A stretch of DNA of 64,000 bases, from assembly GCF_014873145.1 (NCBI RefSeq), contig NZ_JADBEK010000001.1, positions 4,712,001 to 4,776,000 of the forward strand, written 5' to 3'. Positions 27,201 to 36,683 of the stretch are shown in pieces. A program made the position numbers and the translations under genes. Position 1 is the first letter of the stretch. Each line of letters opens with the position of its first letter. Below the pieces are notes generated by a model. It saw nothing but the letters and a program-made list of their open reading frames with translations, did no database searches and was not told the DNA's origin. The DNA is from Nonomuraea angiospora (GTDB lineage Bacteria > Actinomycetota > Actinomycetes > Streptosporangiales > Streptosporangiaceae).

Positions 27201-27272
27201 GCGGCCGACCACGAGCTGGCGGCGGGCAACCTGAGGAAGGCGGTGGACCTGCTGGCCCAGGCCGCCCGTTGA
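24225..27272 (+). CDS. secreted multidomain GH3 beta-glycosidase
   Basis: A 1015-residue exported glycosidase. Residues 1-28 are a signal peptide (RSRRPLWVALSLVAALIVA, AXA end). Residues about 30-205 look like a CBM11-type carbohydrate-binding domain, 207-315 like a Calx-beta domain (GTATPGADYTPAEGTLTF), about 330-650 the GH3 catalytic barrel with nucleophile Asp600 in FVISDWQAI, and about 700-900 the GH3 C-terminal domain. About 100 further residues after WPYGWGLRTD are helical and not part of a standard GH3. The GTG at 24225 follows TGGAGG. The family cleaves beta-glucosides or xylosides from oligosaccharide ends; a cellobiose-type operator upstream favours a beta-glucan substrate. Exact specificity is not readable. 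Confidence 0.9.
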   Translation: MFRSRRPLWVALSLVAALIVAPRAAAAAGPLTITDFESDSVPSGVYAWGNDAASTPALTIEPGPGRPGAPATNRVLKSVYNVSQWGGWSHDLAAPQDWSPYEGFSFWVNGAASGQKIFFEIKDGGGGAGAAELFESSFTDDTAGWRQVKVPFGSFTRRADYQPGGAPSDGELDLVAMWGYSMRLPASSQGTLEWDQVELYGTAPPRPVRLSTDRPVYPVNEKGEAKVSVTVTTADGRPLPAGLAVTYRTGTGTATPGADYTPAEGTLTFPAGTVSGAAKAFTVKTLKDGQDEVAETIPIELSGTGTRPPAEAPVVVINAHGLPYLNPRKPVSERVADLLKRMTLEEKIGQMTQAERGALGKQSDIATYVLGSLLSGGGSTPSSNTPRAWADMIDAFQLQAQRTRLQVPLIYGVDAVHGHNNVVGATIFPHNVGLGATRDPGLVERAGEITAREVKATGIPWDFAPCLCVSRDDRWGRAYESFGEDPALVSRMATVIDGLQDHGVLATAKHYVGDGGTGYGSSTSGDYTIDQGVTKVGRQELEAVHLAPFVEAVKRGVATVMPSFSSVDFGDGPLKMHAHKELITDVLKGRLGFKGFVISDWQAIDQIPGDYPSDVRASVNAGLDMIMVPYAYPAFESTLKAEVEAGRVPLGRVDDAVARILTQKFRLGLFEHPYADRSGIDDVGSAAHRAVARTAAARSQVLLKNDGGLLPLRRDARIYVAGSNADDIGNQTGGWTITWQGSSGPITPGTTVLSAIRSRASSVTYSRDASADLAGHDVGVVVVGETPYAEGQGDVGRAGRTLDLSAADRAAIDKVCGAMKCAVLVVSGRPLQLGDLSGVEAVVASWLPGTEGAGVADPLFGAAPYTGRLPFTWFRSVAQVPINVGDAAYDPLWPYGWGLRTDRARDRLKAARDRLASGDGFSKAASLVLALPARAWNADGSVRDARAVLGALGTAASLLERSKTDAYTVDDAVVSVARDVAQSAGRRPDLQAAADHELAAGNLRKAVDLLAQAAR

Positions 27273-27323
27273 GGTCATGAGGGACCGCCAGCCTGCCCAG
27301 GCGGCCCGTTGAGGTCATGAGGG
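27255..27323. repeat. 40-bp offset direct repeat over the GH3 3' end
   Basis: A 29-bp block running from GCCCAGG through GTTGAGGTCATGAGGG occurs at 27255-27283 and again at 27295-27323 with one mismatch. It includes the last GH3 codons and stop, so the 3' end was partly duplicated. Confidence 0.8.
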
Positions 27324-27351
27324 GCCGTCCCCGCCGGGGCAGGGACGGCCC
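27322..27351. terminator. bidirectional terminator between GH3 and VOC genes
   Basis: GGGCCGTCCC at 27322-27331 pairs perfectly with GGGACGGCCC at 27342-27351 around a 10-nt loop, between two convergent genes. Confidence 0.8.
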
Positions 27352-27357
27352 TTCACG

Positions 27358-27738
27358 TCAGGCGCGGCACAGGCAGAACGGATGCCCGACCGGATCCAGG
27401 AACACCCGGAAGCTGTCGTCCTCGCTCGGCTGGTGCTCGTGCTTGGTCGCGCCGATCTCGATCACCTGCTTCTCCGCCTCGTCCATGTCGGCCACCGTCA
27501 GGTCGAGGTGAAGCTGCTGGGGGCGCTCCGGATCCGGCCAGGTGGGCGGCCGGAAGTCGGAGACGCGCTGGAACCCCAGCCGCTTGGGAGCCCCGCCGTC
27601 GCTCACCACCGCCCACTCGTCATCCGCGTAGGTGACGGGCCATCCCAGCAGCCGGGAGTAGAACTCGGCCAGCCCCCGGGGGTCGGGACAGTCGAGCACG
27701 ACCGTGCGGAACTCCGCGATACCACTCACTCGAATCAC
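27358..27738 (-). CDS. VOC (glyoxalase-like) family protein
   Basis: A 126-residue single-chain vicinal-oxygen-chelate fold protein with two beta-alpha-beta modules: TVVLDCPDPRGLAEFYSRLLG at the start of the first and LHLDLTVADMDEAE opening the second, ending FLDPVGHPFCLC. Candidate metal ligands are the His in LHLDL and the acidic residue near the end. Such small members act as glyoxalases, dioxygenase-like enzymes or antibiotic-binding proteins; the actual role is unknown. It is divergent from the thioredoxin-like gene. Confidence 0.82.
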   Translation of the reverse strand: MIRVSGIAEFRTVVLDCPDPRGLAEFYSRLLGWPVTYADDEWAVVSDGGAPKRLGFQRVSDFRPPTWPDPERPQQLHLDLTVADMDEAEKQVIEIGATKHEHQPSEDDSFRVFLDPVGHPFCLCRA

Positions 27739-27776
27739 CTCTCATATTCGTTTTGCGGGCACATCCGCAGACAAGA

Positions 27777-28349
27777 ATGGATGCCATGGCTGCCAACTCG
27801 TACATGGTGCCGCTCGGCACCCCAGCACCCGCCTTCGACCTGACCGCCATCGACGGCGGCAGCGTCTCACTCGGGGATCTCAAAGGCTCGCCCGCCACTC
27901 TGGTGGTCTTCCTTTCCAACCACTGCCCGTATGTGCGCCACATCGAGAAGGGCCTCGGCGCCTTGGCCGCCGACTACGGCGCCAGGCTCTCGATCGTCGC
28001 GATCTGCAGCAACGACAGCGTGAACTACCCGGACGATGATCCGACACACCTGGCGGAGCAGGCGGCGCGGGCCGGGTTCGCGTTCCCGTACCTGCTGGAC
28101 GACACCCAGGAGGTCGCCAAGGCCTACCGGGCGGCCTGCACCCCGGACTTCTTCCTGTACGACGCGCACCTGCAGCTCGTCTACCGGGGCGAGTTCGACG
28201 GCGCGAGGCCGGGCAACTCGGTGCCGGTGACCGGCGAGTCGCTGCGCGCGGCCATCGACGCCGTGCTCGAGGGCGAGCCGGTGCCCGGGGAGCAGAACCC
28301 GTCGCTGGGCTGCGGCATCAAGTGGAAGCCGGGCAACGCGCCCGCGTGA
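27777..28349 (+). CDS. thioredoxin-like (AhpC/TSA-type) protein
   Basis: A 190-residue thioredoxin-fold protein. PLGTPAPAFDL opens the domain and NHCPYVRHIEKGL is the active-site helix; only the first Cys of the classic CXXC is present (CPYV), so it is more like a peroxiredoxin or one-Cys redox protein. A second Cys pair (CSND and ACTP) and GCGIKWK at the end may take part. No signal peptide. Start is the ATG at 27777 or the ATG at 27786; neither has a strong ribosome site. Likely function: thiol-dependent peroxide or disulfide reduction. Confidence 0.82.
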   Translation: MDAMAANSYMVPLGTPAPAFDLTAIDGGSVSLGDLKGSPATLVVFLSNHCPYVRHIEKGLGALAADYGARLSIVAICSNDSVNYPDDDPTHLAEQAARAGFAFPYLLDDTQEVAKAYRAACTPDFFLYDAHLQLVYRGEFDGARPGNSVPVTGESLRAAIDAVLEGEPVPGEQNPSLGCGIKWKPGNAPA

Positions 28350-28444
28350 TCCGGGTTTCGCCCTGCTGATCGTGGCCCGCGTCGACCAGGACATGGGCAG
28401 CGCCCAGCCGAACAGCACCAGGAGGCGGCGACTGCCGATCGACT

Positions 28445-28715
28445 TCGGCAAGCCAGTCGCGGGGCGCCTCACTGCCCCCGGCAAGCCATTCGAGGCGCCT
28501 CACTGCCCCAGCAATCCGGTCGCAGGACGCCCCACTGGCCCCCGCCAAGCCCGTCGGGGTGCTGCCCCCGCCCTCGGCAAGCCATTCGGCGCCTCACTGC
28601 CCCAGCAATCCGGTCGCGGGGCGCCCCACTGGCCCTCGGCAAGCCAGTCGAGGCGCCGCCCCGCCCTCGGCAAGCCGGTCAGGATGCCGCACCGCCCCTC
28701 GGCAGTCACCTGGTC
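28445..28715. repeat. degenerate ~31-bp tandem repeats in a gene-free stretch
   Basis: The 28350-28905 interval holds no convincing gene. It contains about eight imperfect units of roughly 31 bp, each beginning GGCAAGCC or GCAATCCGG and containing GGCGCC and CACTGCCC variants. Open frames crossing it are Pro/Arg-rich by composition only. Outside the repeats nothing stands out. Confidence 0.75.
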
Positions 28716-28905
28716 GCACCGCACCGACGACGCGGGGGTGGCGGCCAGGGAGGTGTGCGAGGACGCCGATGCGCCGCAGCCACGGGAGGGTGGCACGCAT
28801 CTTCGCCGGGCTCGCCAAGCCGGGCAAGCTCGCCGGGTTCGACGCGCTCGTACCCGGCGGCCCCCATGTGGCTGAGCCCCCCGGGCGAGTGGGCGTCCCG
28901 GCCGC

Positions 28906-29223
28906 TCAGGCGTCGGCGGCGCTGACGGCGGGCGGGAGAGCCAGCAGCAGTTCGTGCGGCTCGCCGCCGTCCCAATGGCGGATGAGCTGGTTGCCCCCCT
29001 CACCGGGGTCGAAGCTTTCGCACCCCAGGGGCCCGTAGCAGCCCGCCTGGTCCAGCATGAGGATCAGCGGGTCGTCCTCGGGCAGGCTGGCCGCGTAGGC
29101 GGCGGTGTCGAGGAGAGCCAGGGCCAGCCTGGCGTTGCGACCGCCGTCCTTGGACTCCACGCGGTCGAGGCGGCGCCGGGCTTGGGCACGGAGATACGCG
29201 GCGAGCGATTCGGTCCTACTCAC
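28906..29223 (-). CDS. small conserved-looking hypothetical protein
   Basis: A 105-residue soluble protein, GTG start. The first half is a basic amphipathic helix (LAAYLRAQARRRLDRVE) followed by a second helix (LALALLDTAAYAASL); the second half has a Cys pair in GCYGPLGCESFDPG and a Trp/His loop. Codon-position GC bias and the ordered residue pattern suggest a real gene. It is divergent from the carbonic anhydrase gene. I do not recognise the family. Confidence 0.55.
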   Translation of the reverse strand: MSRTESLAAYLRAQARRRLDRVESKDGGRNARLALALLDTAAYAASLPEDDPLILMLDQAGCYGPLGCESFDPGEGGNQLIRHWDGGEPHELLLALPPAVSAADA

Positions 29224-29362
29224 GACTAACCTTCTTCGATCACGTACATACGGCTACGACATCATCACGCAAGGTGACGGTTTTTCGTGGGACGTTTGCC
29301 AACTTCAGCCAGTCGCCACCCCGTCCATCACTGACTTTGGGCCGCAGTGCATCATTTGTTGC

Positions 29363-29857
29363 ATGAGTGCGTTCGACGACCTGTATGACGCCAACGCGAG
29401 ATTTGCCAAGAAGTTCGGAGACTCCGGCCTCACCGGCCGCGCCGGCCGTGGCCTGGCCGTCGTGACCTGCATGGACTCCCGCATCGACCCGCTCGGCCTG
29501 CTGGGCCTGAAGCCCGGCGACGCCAAGATCCTGCGCAACGCGGGCGCCCGGGTGACGGACGACGTCCTGCGCACCCTGGTGCTGGCCGTCTACCTGCTCG
29601 GCGTGGAACGCGTGCTCGTCATGCCCCACACGGACTGCGGCATGGCGAAGGTCACCGACCCGGACGTTCACGCCCTCACCCAGGAACGCGGGGTGGACAC
29701 CCGCAGCCTGGAGTTCCACACGGTCCCCGACCAGAGCGAGGCGCTCCGCCACGACCTCACCCGCATCAGGACCAGCCCGTTCCTGCCGGAGGGCATGCCG
29801 ATCGCGGGAGCCATCTACGACGTCCGCACGGGCCGGCTGACGCCTGCCGCGTTCTGA
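29363..29857 (+). CDS. beta-class carbonic anhydrase
   Basis: A 164-residue carbonic anhydrase that interconverts CO2 and bicarbonate. The zinc and catalytic residues are all present: Cys36, Asp38 and Arg40 in CMDSRID, and His89 and Cys92 in HTDCGM. It is shorter than the 200-230 residues of many beta enzymes, like the small actinobacterial subtype. The ATG at 29363 starts right at the family's N-terminus; there is no Shine-Dalgarno sequence and CATCAT lies just upstream, so a leaderless start is possible. Confidence 0.92.
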   Translation: MSAFDDLYDANARFAKKFGDSGLTGRAGRGLAVVTCMDSRIDPLGLLGLKPGDAKILRNAGARVTDDVLRTLVLAVYLLGVERVLVMPHTDCGMAKVTDPDVHALTQERGVDTRSLEFHTVPDQSEALRHDLTRIRTSPFLPEGMPIAGAIYDVRTGRLTPAAF

Positions 29858-29953
29858 AAGAATTCACCTGACCTGAGTGGTGCCCGGTTGTGCGGCCGTA
29901 CAACATGACCGGGCGCCCCGGACCCGCCCTGAGCGCGTACGAGAGGACGTGCT

Positions 29954-30297
29954 TTGGGCGATCTGAGCTCTCCCCCCGTCCCCGACGGCACGAGCGCGGA
30001 CGACTTCGTCGGGGCACTGCGTCGGTTGCGGTTGTGGGCAGGCTCGCCGTCGATGCGACGTCTGTCCGGGCTCGGTGGAACCAAGGTGGTCTCAGGGACC
30101 GAAGTCGCCGTCATTCCCTCCAGCACGATCTCGTACGTGCTGACGGGGGCCGGGGCTGCCCAAACTGCCGCGCCCGGAGTTCGTGGAGGCGTACAGACGC
30201 GCAGCCCACGCATCCAAAGCCCCGGACACCCCACTCAACCGAGCAGCCCACGCCGAAGACCTCAGACCACCCGAGCGACCCGCGCGCCAAAGCCCTT
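29954..30297 (+). pseudogene. frameshifted remnant of a helix-turn-helix regulator
   Basis: A TTG start behind GAGAGGA opens a frame whose first 65 residues look like the N-terminal DNA-binding part of an actinobacterial regulator (DDFVGALRRLRLWAGSPSMR, then VIPSSTISYVLTG). At about 30143 one extra G shifts the frame: the family-like continuation GLPKLPRPEFVEAYRRA is encoded in the +1 frame and soon ends at a TGA. The rest of the expected gene is missing and replaced by tandem repeats. I read it as a dead gene fragment. An alternative is two unrelated short frames, which is less likely because the second segment continues the motif exactly. Confidence 0.5.
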
Positions 30298-30304
30298 GAG
30301 ATGA

Positions 30305-30480
30305 CGCCATCAGCCCGCTCACCAAGGCCCTTGAGACACCACGACCAGCCCGCACACCAAAGCCCTTGAGACACGGACACCACGACCAGCCGCGCCCAAA
30401 GCTCCTGGGGCAGCCCGACCAGCCGCGCCCAAAGCTCCTGGGGCAGCCCGACCAGCCCGCACCCAAAGCACCTGAGGACC
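30305..30480. repeat. 33-41 bp tandem repeats after the regulator remnant
   Basis: About five units share CAGCCCGC-NNCAAAGC-CTTGAG/CCTGGGG. The two best copies (30384-30416 and 30417-30449) are identical over 33 bp. The stretch from 30480 to the parE stop at 30806 shows no gene or clear structure. Confidence 0.75.
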
Positions 30481-30805
30481 GTCGCTGAGGAGCGCGCGGG
30501 GCACGCGCAGGGATCTGGAGCCCCGCTCCGCGCGTCAGAGCCTCAAGAGGCCACGCTGAGCAGCGACCCGGCGCGCCACCCCAGGAGATCGCCAAACGGC
30601 CCTGAATGGCACCTCAGAGCCGCTCCTGCATGCCTCGGGAGCGCCCCCGACCGTTCCCAGCGACCTCACCAGCCGCTCTGAGCGTCTCCGTGGGGGCCTT
30701 GGACAGTCTCGCCTGGGCGCCTGGGGCAGGCTCCCAGGCGCCGGCCGCGTACCCAACCTCACCCCACGGCAGAACGGCTACGCGTCCCACCGGACGGCAG
30801 GACGG

Positions 30806-32872
<2,067 letters not shown>

Positions 32873-33119
32873 TCCAGCTCCCCTGGTCTAGGCATCGAAC
32901 ACGTGTGCGCAGCTTACCGTTCTTCCCGCACGCGCGCGTACAAGCTTGCCACGCCGGCACGTTTGCCGTTACCAACCGGCTGATCGTCATTACTTTGGGA
33001 CACATTCCGCTCTGGGCGTAGAGAGGGGGCGGTTGGGAACGTCCACGTCCGGTTAGATGTTGTTCCAAGTGACTGACGCCAGATCCTCGCTTCGGCGGGG
33101 GTGACCCGAAAGGCGATAC

Positions 33120-33350
33120 GTGACTGGAGCTCTCGCCCCCGTTAAGCCGCTGACGGCCCTCGACCGCTGCGACCGCTGCGGCGCCCAGGCCTACATTCGC
33201 GCGACCCTGCCTGTGGGTGGGGAGTTGCTGTTCTGCGCCCACCACGGGCGTCAGCACATCGCAGCGCTGCGCGAAAAGGGTGCCGACATCCTGGACGAGT
33301 CGGCTCGACTCAGCGAAACCTCTTCAATTGCCCCCAACGACGAGCGCTGA
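33120..33350 (+). CDS. small zinc-ribbon-like protein (DUF7455 type)
   Basis: A 76-residue protein with a Cys/His set CDRCGAQAY and CAHHGRQH that should bind one zinc ion. It matches the short actinobacterial family found next to parE and hrdB; function unknown. It starts with GTG behind CGAAAGG and is divergent from parE. A strong terminator follows 42 bp downstream. Confidence 0.82.
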   Translation: MTGALAPVKPLTALDRCDRCGAQAYIRATLPVGGELLFCAHHGRQHIAALREKGADILDESARLSETSSIAPNDER

Positions 33351-33391
33351 CGCAGCGCCTGTCGTGCTGAGATAACCACATATAGCGATAA

Positions 33392-33435
33392 CGCAGAACG
33401 GCGACCCCGGCACCGCCCGGGGCCGCCGTTCTGCG
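33392..33435 (+). terminator. terminator after the zinc-ribbon gene
   Basis: CGCAGAACGGCG pairs perfectly with CGCCGTTCTGCG, and the inner CCCCGG/CCGGGG parts extend the stem. It lies 42 bp after the stop. Confidence 0.85.
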
Positions 33436-33514
33436 TTCAGCCACTCGGGTATGCCCAAGGACACGCCGTTATGCACGGAGAACGGCGGTATGCAGGCGGA
33501 ACGGATGGTGCACA

Positions 33515-33640
33515 CGCAAACACGCGGCGAAGCGACAGATACGCGGCTTCGCAGGTGGACACGCCACTACGCGACAGATGCGCGACTTCACGGACGACAC
33601 GCGACTTCACGGGAGACACGCGGCTTCGCGGACAGACGCG
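33515..33640. repeat. 19-20 bp tandem repeats
   Basis: GCGGCTTCGC or GCGACTTCAC recurs at 33543, 33582, 33601 and 33620, each followed by a GACACG-like spacer. No gene is supported in 33436-33891; this array and the 17-bp array downstream are the only structure seen there. Confidence 0.65.
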
Positions 33641-33818
33641 CAGCTGTGCGCGTAGCAGCGACCATTTCCTTGAGCGCAGACGCCGCCATCGGCTGTGCGC
33701 GCAGGCATCTCGCCGTGCGCGCTGCCATCCATCCTCGTGCGCTCACAGGCGTTCGAGTGCGCGGCATCGCAGGACGCCAGAGCCGCAAGGCCACCGGGAC
33801 CGATGACGAAGCGGCCGT

Positions 33819-33886
33819 GCCCAAAGCAGTGGCGTGCCCAAACCAGCGGCGCGCCCGAAGCAGCGGCGTGCCCGAAGCGACAGGGA
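33819..33886. repeat. 17-bp tandem repeat, four copies
   Basis: Four units of the form GTGCCCAAAGCAGTGGC, with GCGCCCGAAG variants, run up to the stop of the GNAT gene on the opposite strand. Confidence 0.7.
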
Positions 33887-33891
33887 CGCGG

Positions 33892-34632
33892 TCAGCGGAC
33901 CCGATAGTGGTACCGGTCCACGATCTCGAATCCCTCACCACGATAGAGAGCCTGTGCGGCCACATTCGAGGCTGTCGTGACCAAGTAGGCGGATTTCGCA
34001 TCCGCATGCCCCACGAGCGCCCGGATGACCGCGCGAGCCAGCCCTCGGCGGCGGGCCTGGGGCAGGGTGGCCATGCAGTAGATCCCAAGCGTGTCACTCT
34101 GCGAGGACACCTCATCCCGAGACGCACCGTACGTGCCGGTCTGGGGCACGGCCCGGCCGACGGCCAGCGCCACGCCGTCCTCCTCGAACGCCGCATACCA
34201 GGCGGGCACCCCGGTGCAGATGCGCTCCGCGTCCTCGAACCCGGTGCCGTAACGACCGTCCACGGCCCACCACGTCTCCAGCCAGCCCTGCCACGGCCGG
34301 TCCTCGATCCTCACCGGGTGAAGGGGCGGAGGGCCGTCGGGCGAGCCGGCCATGATGACGGTCGGATCGACCAGCTCATAGCGTCTCCGCTCCAACTCCT
34401 CGTCCAGCCCGGGCGTGGCGTTCGGCCCCAGCGAGAAGACGCAACGCTGCCCGCGCTCCCTGTAAAAGGCCTCCGCCGCCTCGATCGCCCCGTCCAGGTC
34501 GGTGGGCTCGTCCAGAGGGAGCACCGAGTTGGCCCGCTTGGTCACGCCACCGGCGTAACGAAGCACCCATCCGTCATGAATGCGCTGCTCGTAGGCGGGC
34601 CAGGCCTCATGGACAAGGAGGTCGAAATTCAC
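33892..34632 (-). CDS. GNAT-family N-acetyltransferase
   Basis: A 246-residue acetyltransferase with two GNAT-like halves; the C-terminal half has the acetyl-CoA loop QARRRGLARAVIRAL and the end VAAQALYRGEGFEIVDRY. The N-terminal half begins with the recurring EAWPAYEQRIHDGWVLRY. The substrate is unknown. It starts with GTG 6 nt behind a TAGGCT box, so the message is probably leaderless. It is divergent from yaaA. Confidence 0.87.
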   Translation of the reverse strand: MNFDLLVHEAWPAYEQRIHDGWVLRYAGGVTKRANSVLPLDEPTDLDGAIEAAEAFYRERGQRCVFSLGPNATPGLDEELERRRYELVDPTVIMAGSPDGPPPLHPVRIEDRPWQGWLETWWAVDGRYGTGFEDAERICTGVPAWYAAFEEDGVALAVGRAVPQTGTYGASRDEVSSQSDTLGIYCMATLPQARRRGLARAVIRALVGHADAKSAYLVTTASNVAAQALYRGEGFEIVDRYHYRVR

Positions 34633-34638
34633 CCGCGC

Positions 34639-34644
34639 AGCCTA
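34639..34644 (-). promoter_or_regulatory. -10 box of a leaderless promoter (GNAT gene)
   Basis: TAGGCT on the minus strand stands 6 nt before the GTG at 34632. No ribosome site fits between. Confidence 0.45.
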
Positions 34645-34687
34645 GCCGACCTCCAAATACGCCCACCCTCCTGCATGCCGGGCGCCG

Positions 34688-34703
34688 GTTGAAACGCTTC
34701 AAC
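34688..34703. promoter_or_regulatory. LacI-type palindrome without an obvious target
   Basis: GTTGAAACGCTTCAAC has 6-bp arms around ACGC, in the style of LacI/GalR operators. It lies 56 bp upstream of the GNAT start and 260 bp from yaaA. The remaining bases of 34645-34949 show no gene or other structure. Confidence 0.4.
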
Positions 34704-34949
34704 AGCCTGCCTCCGGGGCGGGCCGGGCCGACGCCAGAGCAGGGCTCGCCGCCACGCCCCGGAGCTTGCGCCCGAGGCCGACGATTCAGCGAAGAACGTG
34801 GCCCAGCGGGCGCCGTTGCGGCGGCCGGCCACGCCCACCCGGTGAGCGTCACCCTGGACAGGGCCCGGCCATGGTCGGCGGGTGGCGCCTGCTTGGGCCA
34901 CCGTAAAAGATCGTGACGGGACGGCGGGAGAGCCTCCGACCAGGGGCAA

Positions 34950-34955
34950 TAAGGT
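34950..34955 (+). promoter_or_regulatory. -10 box of a leaderless promoter (yaaA)
   Basis: TAAGGT is followed by exactly 8 nt and the GTG at 34964. The G run between them is too close to the start to serve as a ribosome site. Confidence 0.45.
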
Positions 34956-34963
34956 AGGGGGTT

Positions 34964-35710
34964 GTGCTGATCCTGTTGCCGCCGTCCGAAGGGAAGGCGC
35001 CCGAAGGCAGCGGGCCGCCCGTCGGCGAGCTGTCCTTCCCCGCCCTCGACAAGGCCCGCAAGCGCGTGCTGAACGCGCTCGTACGGGCCTCCAAACGCCG
35101 CGACGCCCTCGACGTGCTCGGCCTCACGCCCGGGCTGGCGGGCGAGCTGGTCAAGAACGCCGCTCTCAAGACCGCCCCCACCCTGCCGGCCGCCGGCCTC
35201 TACACCGGCGTCCTCTACGACAATCTCGGGCTGGGCACCCTCGACGACGAGGCACGCAGGCGGGCGGAGGAGTCGGTGCTGATCTTCTCCGGCCTCTGGG
35301 GTGTGGTGAGAATCACAGATCTCATCCCGCCGTACCGGCTCTCGATGGGTGTCAATCTCCCGCCCCTGGGAGCACTGGCCTCCTTCTGGCGTCCGTTGAT
35401 CGCCAAGGAGCTGGATCGGATCCCGGGGCTGGTGGTGGATCTCCGTTCGGCCACGTACGCGAGCGCCTGGCAGCCGGGTGCGCGGTCGGTGACAGTACGG
35501 GTGTTCCGGGACGGCAAGGTCGTCAGCCACATGGCCAAGGCGACCCGGGGCGAGATCGCCCGAGCCCTTCTGCGGCACGACACCGCCCCGGACAGCCCTG
35601 ATGAGCTGGCCAAGATCCTGGATGCCCTGGGCTACACCGTCGACCTGGCCGAGCCCGCCCGCGCCAACCGCCCATGGACCCTTGACGTGCACGTCACCGA
35701 TCCGGCGTGA
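34964..35710 (+). CDS. yaaA: YaaA-family peroxide stress protein
   Basis: A 248-residue cytosolic member of the YaaA (DUF328) family. The N-terminal MLILLPPSEGK, the middle LIFSGLWGVVRITDLIPPYR and the late MAKATRGEIAR are hallmark motifs. In E. coli YaaA lowers free iron during hydrogen peroxide stress and binds DNA through a helix-hairpin-helix-like element. The gene starts with GTG and appears monocistronic. The role here is by homology only. Confidence 0.9.
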   Translation: MLILLPPSEGKAPEGSGPPVGELSFPALDKARKRVLNALVRASKRRDALDVLGLTPGLAGELVKNAALKTAPTLPAAGLYTGVLYDNLGLGTLDDEARRRAEESVLIFSGLWGVVRITDLIPPYRLSMGVNLPPLGALASFWRPLIAKELDRIPGLVVDLRSATYASAWQPGARSVTVRVFRDGKVVSHMAKATRGEIARALLRHDTAPDSPDELAKILDALGYTVDLAEPARANRPWTLDVHVTDPA

Positions 35711-35865
35711 GGGTCGCGGGGCGGCTAATCCCCCGGCGCGCCGATCGCAGGAGGCCGTTCAAAGGCGGGCCTGCCCTGATGGTGCGCGCCTCTCGACGGT
35801 GACGGTCGGTAGCGGCGCCCCTCTGACGGTGAGTGCGTCCTCACGAGTCCTGTCACCACGGGCTC

Positions 35866-35950
35866 GGGGTGGTGGTGGACGTGCTTTGAGCCAAGCGCCG
35901 CCGGGGGTGGTGGTGGACGTGCTGCGGGGCAAGCGCCGCCGGGGGTGCTG
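35866..35950. repeat. 38-bp tandem repeat
   Basis: GGGGTGGTGGTGGACGTGCT recurs with 38-bp spacing (35866, 35904) and a partial third copy at 35942, separated by CAAGCGCCGCC. The gap 35711-36683 between yaaA and hrdB holds this array and the 84-bp array below; no gene is supported. Confidence 0.75.
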
Positions 35951-36283
35951 GGACTGCCGACCGTCGCGGGCGCGGGGTATAGGTCTGGGCTCGCGCACGG
36001 CGCATCAGCCCGGGCTCGGTCCGCGGCGGAGGCATGCTGCGGGTGCGGGCGATGATCGTCGGTGTAGCGCCCCGGAGATCTCACGCGATCGCCGGGTTGC
36101 CCGGGCGTGTCGTGCGACCGTGGACGCTGGATATGCGCCTTATCGGTGACGCGACCGGGGACGCTCCGTAATACGCCGGCAGCGCGACAGAGGCGCCAGG
36201 GGGCCACTAGGCCAGGGTGCCGAGGCGGGGCAGCGGGCCCAGGCGGGGCAGCGGGGGTAGGGGCAGCCGAGGGCAGCGGGGGC

Positions 36284-36600
36284 GATGGTAGTGCGCCAGG
36301 CCATGGACGGCGCCGTGGCGGCCGTCGGAGTGCGGCTGGTGGTGCCACTGCGGCGTTGGGACTGCGAGCGAGAAGCGACCGATGGTGCGGTGGCGGTGCT
36401 ATCGGCCGGTGTGCCAGGGGCGGGCGATGCCGCCCCACTGGCGTTAGGACGGCGAGAAGCCACCAGCGGTGCACTGGCGGCGCCATCGGGCGGTGTGGCG
36501 GGGACGGGCGATGCTGCCCCTGCGGCGCTGGGACGGCGAGAAGCCGCCAGCGGTGCACCGGCGATGCCATCGGCCGGTGGGGCGGGGCGGGGCGGCGGCA
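36284..36600. repeat. 84-bp tandem repeat
   Basis: GCGAGAAGC recurs at 36368, 36452 and 36536 (exact 84-bp steps), with a more diverged unit before the first. Each unit contains GGTGC-CTGGCGG, GCCATCGG and GGGCGATGC elements. Because 84 is divisible by three, frames stay open across it on both strands, but the peptide is only an Ala/Gly/Pro-rich repeat with no start signal, so I do not call a gene. Confidence 0.8.
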
Positions 36601-36630
36601 GTGTGACCAGTCGCCGTGGGATGGGGGTGG

Positions 36631-36669
36631 AAAAGCCGCCGCCCCGCTCGGAAGAACCGGGCGGGGCGG
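36631..36669 (-). terminator. hrdB terminator with T tract
   Basis: A 13-bp stem (36639-36651 with 36657-36669, one G-U pair) and a 5-nt loop, followed on the minus strand by TTTT at 36634-36631. This is a classic intrinsic terminator 15 bp after the sigma factor stop. Confidence 0.88.
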
Positions 36670-36683
36670 GGGATTCGTGCGGG

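Noticed and set aside
28372..28875. A 167-codon Pro/Arg-rich frame
   Set aside because: It follows the degenerate 31-bp repeats, lacks a ribosome site and has no recognisable fold.
33451..34692. A 413-codon plus-strand frame
   Set aside because: It covers the repeat arrays and the antisense of the GNAT gene.
35725..36570. A 281-codon minus-strand Pro/Ala/His-rich frame
   Set aside because: It is produced by the 38- and 84-bp repeats, which happen to stay in frame.
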